Shown here: positions 13,701 to 24,000 of the stretch, in pieces
How the letters are laid out: each line of letters opens with the position of its first letter
Position numbering within the stretch: the stretch's first letter is position 1
From: Chrysaora quinquecirrha
Taxonomy: Eukaryota > Cnidaria > Scyphozoa > Semaeostomeae > Pelagiidae
Length of the DNA: 64,000 nt
Assembly (NCBI GenBank): GCA_014526335.1
Contig: JACTAT010000058.1
Coordinates: 38,904-102,903 of the forward strand
Direction: 5' to 3'
Notes under the pieces: model-generated
Told to the model about the DNA's origin: nothing
The model's database searches: none
Seen by the model: the letters and a program-made list of their open reading frames with translations, nothing else
Program-made: the position numbers and the translations under genes

Positions 13701-14599
13701 TTTTCCAACCCAAAAACCATCAGAAGAGCTAAAAATAAAAACAAATCTCTTAGGCCCTTGCCAAACGATCAAACATTGTTGGTCAAACATTTCAGATTGG
13801 CTTTACAAGCAATGTTTGACCGTTTGGCCACGTATTAAAACATTGTTTGACTAGCAGAAATAAGCAGAAGGAAATTCGCGATCTTGCCAAACGGTAAAAC
13901 ATTTCGCTTGAACACATTTCAGATGTTTGATAAACAATGATTGATTGTTTTGGGCGAGGACCTTAAGGCGGGTTTCCACCGCATTTTGGTCGAATGTAAT
14001 CAAAATCGACTTACTGCATTTACTGCAGCAATTTTGAATTTGCAATTCGCTCCTTTTGAGCCTCTTTTTCAGTAAAGAAACCCAAAAGATTCCACTTTGA
14101 ATTAAGTTCGACGCAACACTATCTACAAATAAATTCAACGTCGCTCTTATATCGCTTTTATACCGGATTAATTTGACACGATCCTAAATCTGGCCTCATA
14201 AAGTCCACCTTATATGTTTAAAACGTCTCCTTACTTGTCATATGATTTTAGTGCAGACGAAAAATACTTCTTGTCTTTTTCCAACCGTGCTTCAAATTGA
14301 ATTTGGTGAGCTCTACCTAAGACGCATTTGTGGCAAAGAGAATCTCTGAAAGGTAAGAAAATAGGTTTTTTTCATAATTATTGCTTTAAACACTCCTACC
14401 CCCTGACGTAATGTTGGCGAAATTGATGTTGTCAGTGGTCCCAACATTGAATCAGGGGGAGGGGAACTCGCTTTCTTCTGTTAAAGCAAAGCAAAATCTG
14501 ATAAAATAAAATCACAATGTTTCACTTACATCTTGAATCTCGGTAGGCCACCGTATTTCTTGAACAGTATATCGCCCTGCAAGGAAAAGAAAAGATGAT

Positions 14600-14637
<38 letters not shown>

Positions 14638-14792
14638 ATGATGATGGTGATGATGATTATGAGTATGATGATTATGATGATGATGATGATGATAATGATG
14701 ATGATGAAAATGATTATGATTATGACGAAGACAATAGTGACGATGATTATGAGGATGATGATGATGATGATGATATGATGATGATGATGATA

Positions 14793-14839
<47 letters not shown>

Positions 14840-14956
14840 ATGATGATGGTGATGATGATTATGATTATGATGAATATGATGATGATGATGATAATGATGA
14901 TGATGAAAATGATTATGATTATGACGAAGACAATAGTGACGATGATTATGAGGATG

Positions 14957-15010
<54 letters not shown>

Positions 15011-18000
15011 GTAATGATAATGATGATGATGAGGAAGATGATCATGATCATGATCATGATCATGATCATGATCATGATAATCAAAATGAACATACTTACT
15101 GCAACAGTTGAGATTCTTTTCGAAAGCTTTAACTTGCTTGGATCTAGCCTAGAAAAGATATTATTCGGTTAGAAGCTGGATTACCCAAAGTCTTTTCGTG
15201 AATCTGAAAAAACCACTTGTGGCAATATCTATCTTAGTGTTTACCATTCATGACAAATATATATAATAGTTATGGTGCCGAAGAAGGCTCAACATGGCCG
15301 AAACACAAAACCCAAACGGGAGGAGAGTCATGGACTGTATCACTTGGAGAGTTGCTCGGCAATTTCATTGAGACCCTTATCTCTATGGAACTTTGTTTCC
15401 TCTCAGACCCTGATAATGCAGTCCAGGCTCGAGTCAAAGGAACTGGGGAATACCACTTCTGGAAAAATCTATCCTAGTGTTCGCTATTAATGAAAAATGA
15501 AACACAAAAACATATAAAAAAGTTTCACTTACTTCCCATGCTTGCACATAAGTAATGAGTTATCAATCGGTGGTATTTCTGTTAATTTTTCGTTGAATAA
15601 TTTTCGTAGCCACTCGGTTGTTACCCATTCACTATCATGATCTGAAAATTAATAGAAAATATAACAGTACATAACTTTCTGCAAAATCTACCTGTGTTTC
15701 CGAGGGGCAATTCACTCCTTGAAATCTCGTACACTTTTGCTGGAAGTCCTATTGTTTTCTATAAAATCCCTTGAAAGTCCCTTTGTTTAAATGGAAATCT
15801 CGTACGCCTTTTTGCAGAGTGAAATGCCCCTCGTGTGTTTCCATTAAAAAAACATAAATATGTACGGTGGTGAACAAGGCTTAATATAGCCGAAACACAA
15901 AGCTAAATAGCAGGGGGAACTTGGTCTGTGTGACTTGAAAACTAATCGACACTTAATATGGCTTTTTAGCTAATTGGAAACCTGACTGGCTTTGGTCATG
16001 CAGTCTTGGTTTCTAGTCCCATTTATTGTGGTATGCCAGTCGTGGAAAAATCTATCCTGGCGTTCGCCATTCAAGAGTAATAGCCATATATGTGTGGCAC
16101 TGAGAAGGCTCAATATAGCCAAAATGCAAAGCCAGAGGGCATGATCGGAAAGTCTTTGGCCGGCAAATCTGGCCGTATCACTTGGATAGTAACTCGACGA
16201 TGCCATTTGACTCTCATAGCCGAAACACAAAAAGCCAAATGGGAGGAGAGCTTTGGGCTGTATGACTTGGAGAGTTACTTGGCGACTTCATTGAGCTCTA
16301 TGGCTCAGTGGAAACTTCGTTGGCTCTCTGATCATGCAGTCCAGGTTTGAATCCCATTTATTGTGGTACGCCACTTGTTGAAAAATCATAGTATCCCCCA
16401 TTAGTGACAAATATATCTAAATGTTTACGGTGCTGAAGTAGGCTAGACATAGCTGAAACACAAGAAAGTCAAACCGAATCACAGCCTTGGGTAGTATCAC
16501 TTGGAGAGTTCTCGAGGATTTCATTGAGATATTGAGCTCAGTTGTAAACTTATCAACATAAAATATGACCATTATCTGAAGCGTGGGTTGTGTGGAGTCT
16601 AAGTTGCCACGGAAGAGGAATCATACCTTCTTTAGGTTGCAAATTATTGTAAATTTCTTGAAGTATTTTCTGCCTTTCTCTCCCATCATGAATTTTCTGC
16701 TCCTGAGGAAGAAAAAGATTAAGTTCAAAGGTTTTCTTAAGAAACGAAAATTGAAATAAATACAAAAAATATTAACCCTTCAAAGACGTTTTTTAATTTA
16801 TTTTGTGAAACCCGGGTTGTCGAAATTGTTAAGAAAGGAGGAGCCGTGGTTCAAAAGCATGACACTGAAAGCTTTTTTGTCTGACGCTCCTCAGAGTATA
16901 AACGTCAGAAACAGGCTGAAACGACTGAGAAAGGTGAAGGCCAGTTGTGGATCCAAATAAACCAATCAGAAAGGTGAACTTGGATTGGTATTGTGTTTAG
17001 AACACCAATCAGTTTGTGGGATACAGCAAGACGACAAGAAAAGAATTTAATGTGACGATTCCAAGGGATAAATCAACCTCGTAACCCAGCTTATTTTTTG
17101 ACAGACACAGATTCTAAAGCGCATTAAATCAATATGAAGGTTGAATGGTGCATTTAGCGCCAGTCGCTAGGATCTCAGAGCTAGACAAACGAACGAGACC
17201 TTGAGCCTACAACGTCTAGCAGAACTACTAGGAACACCAATCCTATTTACCAGCTTCTTCCAAAGAAAGACTGGTAACAACTCTTAGCAAAACTCACTGA
17301 CTCAATCCCCTCCCCGTTTGCAGAGGGAGATGTTGCGTTGAGTTGGAAAACCAATCTGACGTTGGCAGACATGGTAGCTGTGACGCTACCATGGCTGAGC
17401 CTCGAACCCCTTACTTAGAGGTTGACGATGCAACGAGTTAGAACTGGGTAAAGCCCTGGCCAAACGATCAAACATTGTTGGTCCAACATTTGAGGTTTGC
17501 TTGTTAAGCAATATGTTTCACCGTTTAGCCACGTCCAAAAACATTGCTCGTCCAACATTTTTTGTTTGCGGCAAACAAAAAATGTTTTTGAACTTTTTCG
17601 AAAACATCACGCCACAAACTTTGCTACTTTTGCTTGTCAAGCAATATTTTTGGACATGGCCAAACGGTCAAACATTTGTTGTAAAGCAAATTTAAAATGT
17701 TGGACCAAAAATGTTTGATCGTTTGGTTAGGGCCTAAGACCACGACGCTACAGCACCTTAACCAATGTCCAAGTATTGGGGTTACCCTTTAACCATAATA
17801 ACCAAAAAGCAATTGATCTGAAGCAACTAAGCAGTTATTTTGGTAAAGAAATACCAACTTACCATTATAACCTGAATTTCACTGATCCATGCGTCTAATA
17901 AACTGTTATCCTTAACCACGTGTTCGACAACTTTATCTGCGGGTTCAGCATCCGGCACATTATCAACTAAAAGCAATGAATACAAACGCATTTAAATACC

Positions 18001-21000
18001 ATAAATCCTCGAATAAGCCCCCACCTCCGAATAAGCCCCCCTCTAAAAAGCCCCCACCCAAGTCATTTTTGCAAATAAGCCCTCCTTTCGAATAAGAACC
18101 CATGGGGAATTATTCAAAGGCCTGATGAATTTGTTTTTGCTTATAATGCATCTTTTACTAATGAAAACATTACAAAAGCTAGTGCTGACAGGCTTCACTA
18201 TTAATTCAAGCAATAGTCCTTGGCTGCTGGCCAGCAGGTGACTTTGATTATAGAATTCACATAAGTTATCTTTTTTCTCTCTTCTACTCTGTCGAAAACA
18301 TACTGGAACTATTGAACTTTAAACTAAGCCCCCACCGCAAATAAGCCCCCGGGGGCTTCATACAAGTGATCATGAACAACCAAAGCAGACAACCTCTAGG
18401 CAACTCTGCTGTTGATAAGAAATAATGATAAATCAAAATACACATTTTCTCACTTAGTTCGCTTTTTCTTGAATACACCAACATATAAGCGTTCTTTGAG
18501 CTGTGAATTCCCTTTGGTGTCTTAGATCTTTTCGCCGCTTTTGTTGTATCTGGGCCTAGAATGATTAAATGATTCAAAAAATCAAATACATTGAATGAAT
18601 TAGAGATACGGTGATTAAGTGATTGATTGGTGAAATGATTTTATGACTAAATGTTAGAATAATTCTCTGAAAGAATGACTATCTGCTTGTATGATTTGAG
18701 TAATCAAATGATTCATTGATTAAATGATTAAGTGATTGGATTATTAATGATTAATGATTAAATTATTAACTGATAAAGTGATTGGATGATTAATGATTAA
18801 TGATTACTGATTAAATTATTAAGCGATTAAGTGATTTGATGATTAATGATCACCGATTAATCAATTGAATTTTCTTGATTACCTTCAGGGTCATCTTCTG
18901 CTCCAAGCTGTAATTTTTTCCCTTGCATTTTTTCTACAACTTCGTCATTAAATTTATACCAAGTTTCATCCTATTTCAAACAAAATAAACATTATAAATT
19001 TCTAAAAACAGATCATAACAACAGATTAAAAGCTAAACCAAGAAACAAGAGCAATGATAACCCGTATAAAGCAAGTAAATTCTACTTGAAAATTAGGGAG
19101 GTCTTCTGCAATTCATAATAAATCAAGACACGAGAACCCCCTGGAAAATGTATCACTTGGCAGTCTTATAGTGGAATAAATGAGACAGCCAGGGGACAAT
19201 GTTTGTAAAGAAATTCTCTAATGAAATATATATTTTCGCATTGCTGACCCATGGACCATAATAGATTTTCCAGGATGCTCAACGTTTAATTAGGCTATTC
19301 GTGTTTCCTCCTGAAAAGTATTATTTCATATTGTTTATCCATGAGGAAATATAGATAATCTGGGGGGGTTAAAGATTCAAATAAACATTTCTACCTTTTT
19401 GTCTAGAATATGAGCAACATAATGTCCTGACGATGCACTGTTTCCGACATGAATCAGGGCAGCGGTTAATTCATAAATGCCATGCGCAGGGTCATCCAAC
19501 TTCACGAAATTGTTCATGTCGAGTGTGTCTGGGAATTTCAAGACCGAGTTACATTTGCTCTTCGAACCAGTGTTCCTGGGAAGAGATTAATTAATGAATA
19601 AAGTATTCAGTGAAGAGCAGAGAACCCAGACCGGATCCTTGTGGGCTAAAAGACATATTTCTTTAGCTAGCCTTACATTTAGGCCGTAGAGCCCTAGTGT
19701 ATGTAGGCGTCTCTACAGGGTCAATAAGCAGTCGGTTATATCTTCAATATGAACGAAGCAAGGCTTAAAAATTTCAAAATATTTGAAAAAAGTAATAGAC
19801 TTTACCTGTCAAATACGAATCGAAGTAACTGTAAGTTCAGAACCGGGGGTAGCGACTGCAAAACAATTTTCCTTGTTGCGTCTTGTTTCTGCTGACAACT
19901 AGTGCAGAAATATTTGTTTTCACCGTCGAGTTTCTCCTCCTGAAAAAAGAAAAAGCTTGCTCGCTGATATTGTCCTGCCCTGGTCTGACCGAAAATTGCA
20001 TTGCCCCTCTTAGGCTGGGAATACTGGGAATATCATCAGTACAGTGGAGGGATATTATAATTACAGTGAAAGGATACCATCAGTACCGCTGAGGAGTATA
20101 ATCAGTGCAGCAGAGGATGTTCAGCACTGTGGAGAGGTATCAACAGTACAGTGAAAGGATACAATCAGTATTGTGGAGTGCAGGGATATCACCAGTACAG
20201 TGGAGGATGTTCAGTACCATCAAGGGATATCATCAGTACTGTGGAAGGATATCATCAGTACCATGGAGGGCTATCATCAGTACAGTGGAAGGATACCATC
20301 AGTACAGCAGAGGATGTTCAGTACAGTAGAGGATGTTCAGTACCATCGAGGGATATCATCAGTACCGTGGAGGGATATCATCAGTACGGTGGAAGGATAC
20401 CCTCTTGGGCTGGGAATACCCCTGCTTATGTAGTTTAGTTGCCGAAAGGAGCTCCAAGGAGTTAGGCCCTAGAGTAAGGACAGCACCACCGGGCATTTAC
20501 ATGTCAAATCAATGGTTTGTTAGATCAACCTTATATATGCATAAGCAATGTAGATTTATAGAGTCCATATATCTAATAGTAAAAATAATACCCAAAAAGT
20601 TCCTTAGCTTTTGCCCTGAAAATCACTGAAGAACATCACTTTTAACCTTCCAGCAAAACAGGACAATGGCAGAACTAAGAAAAATATCTACTACAGTATG
20701 ACATTTGTCCGAAAGTTTGGAAAGATGGTTTATTACCCTATGGACAAGGTATGGTTATGACCCCTAATGGACACAAAACTCGTCTTACAGCCCTTTGGTG
20801 CTGTGTTCTTAACCTTAGAATTTCGAATCTTTGACGTAATGAGCGAGCATTACCGGATAATAATGCCCTATCATTACGTCATCTTCGAACGCTTTTAGCC
20901 AATCAGATTGCATAACAGTGCTGTGGCCCTGTCCATGGGGTAATAATATCTCATCCATCTTCAACTAGCTCGTGCTGTCAAAAACTTAGCGTGGCCGGAG

Positions 21001-24000
21001 TTTAAAGCGATTTATAAAAAAACCGTACCTTGAGGAACTCTTTTATGCATTCAGTAAGTAAACAGTGACCTTGGATGTTCAAATCCAGTTCGTAGAAGCG
21101 GGATTCATTTTTTGAAGATCGTCCACATTTTGAACAACTGTAAAATCAAGAAAGAAAGATCAATGAAGACCACTACAATCACTACCGTAAATCTTCGAAA
21201 TGCCCCCCCCTCGAATAAGCCCTCCCCTCGAATAAGCCCCCACCCCTCACATGCTGGTGTTAGTCTATTGAGTCCATATTGGTAATTTATCGAGTTATGA
21301 CAGAAAAATGCATTCCCTAAGTCGATGATAAACAAAGCCCCTCTCTTGTTTAAGCCCCCACCTCGGATAAGCCCCTTCCAAAATAATGAAAAAATAATGA
21401 AGCCCCCAGGGGGCTTATTCGAGTATTTACGGTATAATGGCAAATTTTGTTGCCAGTACCAGCGGTCAGTACGTTGACGGTTGAAATTCGAGGAACGAGA
21501 CGAGGATGGATTCTCGTGTACTTAGTACTTAGACTAACGACACGAGTCTCTAGTTTACGCTCCCCTAACTTTGATTTGTCACTCCACACTGAGCGATTCT
21601 AGAAAACAACAACGACAACATCGGGCGAAGTAGTAGGACTTATGTATTGAGTCTACTTAGTACTCACCATGTGACGTAAGCATATTTTCCACCAAATTGA
21701 TCTTGGACAAGACTTTTTACATCGCTTTCCTGTTGAAAAAGTCGAAATCCTTACTCCAATAACAAAGAGAAGCAAATTTTTCGAATATAATACAATATGA
21801 TCCTTCAATCTTTAGTACTGCTATCTCTTTTGATATCAAGCTGGAAAATTAATCAAAGAAAGCAAGAAGGCTTCGTTTGTAAACAAAAGTATGAATTATG
21901 AACATGGGCAACTATGGTGAAGGTTAAGGTGATTTGGTGTATTTAGCGCAAGTGATTAGGATCTCAGTAATAGGTTAACTAATCTAGACTTAGACCCTGG
22001 CTCTGACGCTACCGTGACTGGGGCTCGAACCCTGACCACGCTGAGCTTCTGACACCACGAGATAGCTAGATTAGACCACGACACCACAGCACCTTCAAGC
22101 TACAAAGTCGATTTGAACCGGATATACATCAGTCATCCCAAGAGGGTCAAGGAACAAATGGATTCCTTCTATATACCTGGTTCGAAAGTGTTTCTTCCAG
22201 TAAAGACATGAACAGTTTCGAAAACTCTTGTGCGTCCTGAAAATACAAAAATAAAGACATCAAGCGAGCTTATTTGGGCAGACAGGCTATACCAAATAGG
22301 CTGGTAAATTAAGGAACTTAGTGTGTACCTGTTGTTCGTCCGTTTGCAATCCTAAAGACTGGACGAAGGGTGTTGGATCTACGAATCTGTAAAGAGAGAA
22401 ACGACAAAAATAATTAAATTGTCAGGCCTACAGAACAAGTCATGATTGCCTTAATAAAGAAAAAAAGAACGGTGGACGGCTGGAAGAGATTGCGACGCTC
22501 TAAAGACAGGCAGAGACATCACATTTGGCAAATTGAAAGATACTGTGAAACGTTGATAATAAGAGCTGGAAAAAACGTTTTGCGGGGATATTGACAGTTT
22601 AGCAAAACTGTGCTTGAAAAGGCGGGCTTTCTTGTCTTCTTGCCATGTCTAACAGAAGGTTACCAAAAAAACGAGATGGGACGTTTTTGGCAGGCCGGAA
22701 GATAATCAGATGTTTATTAAGAGAAATAAGGAACGAGGCATTCTGCTTGAAGGTCTAATTTTCTCTATACTTCTAGTCTTCCCTTAAAATCTATTATCTT
22801 ATGTATAATTATAACTATTCCACTCACCTTTTGTTGCTGTATTTCATCAGTGCAAAAAGCAATTGCAGATTTCCACAAATATTATCAGGAACTGATCGGC
22901 CGAACTTCGGAAGAGAAAGAGTTTCCAAAACAGGCAAGTGATTACTGGAGACATCATGTTTCTCTGCTTTTTCAGGGCATTTTTCTTCTTTAGCTACAAA
23001 AAATGCGAAGAGATTATCACATACAATATCAAAATGCGTTCTGGTCATTTTAGTCACCAATAAGTACGGCCAACGTCCGGTTAACTAAGAGGTTTCATCA
23101 ATTGAGTGCAGCGATGTTCCCTAGGCTTGTGTGATTTGTTCGGCCAACGGCAGATGCTCCTAAGACGATTTGGCTAACCCTTTTCACAGTAACGTAGCCA
23201 AGGGATATGGGGGCAGTACCCCCCAAAACCATTGCCAAGACAAGTTTTGAATGTACTAGGCTAAATCTACAGTAAGTTTCACAGGGTGCGATGTGGTTAT
23301 TATTTCTTAAACCACGCCGTAACTAACCTTGGCCACAACTTTTACCAACATTTGCTGTCTGGCTATGCCGCTAACTCTCTACCAACAAAGATCAATGCAT
23401 TCACCTTCAATAACATTTTTATACAGGCTTCAGAAAGTTGATGGGGTATTTCAATTTTGTGGAATAAGAAATTTCCTTTTGGCTGTCATAAACTGCTTCA
23501 CATAAACCGAATCGTTGATTGGTCCACAAGGCAAGCCTTTATCTCTGTAAATATTCAAATCCATTTTACTGTCAACTGTAGATACGGTAGGACTTTGATT
23601 AACAGTCCTTTTCTAGGCAGCCTTTCGTCAAAAGTCTTCAAAAGTCGACAGAAAAGTCTTTTACACACTTTTTTCTTGATTCGTTTCATCTGTTGACGAA
23701 AAGTTGTACCCTTCAGCTGGAACCCATTGAAATATTGCCGATTGAAATGCGAGATTGTGGAACCAAAGCTGAAATGAAGTAAAACAGAAAAACGTAAAGT
23801 TCTATCAGGTGTGAAGAAAGTGGAATTCATTACTGATTAATTGATTGATGGATTGATTGGATGACTGATAAAGTGATTGGTTGATTTATTGAAAGATTGA
23901 CTGATTGATTTGTTGTTTGGTTAATTGATTAGTTGCTTTATTAATTGATTGATTGATTAATTGATTGACTGATTGATTAACTAATTGTTTGATTGATTAA

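Noticed and set aside
14512..15172. Open frames of 110-193 codons of Met, Ile, Ser or His runs
   Set aside because: They are translations of the GAT microsatellite inside a USP48 intron.
20105..20438. Frames with repeated GYHQY motif
   Set aside because: Minisatellite translation in several frames.
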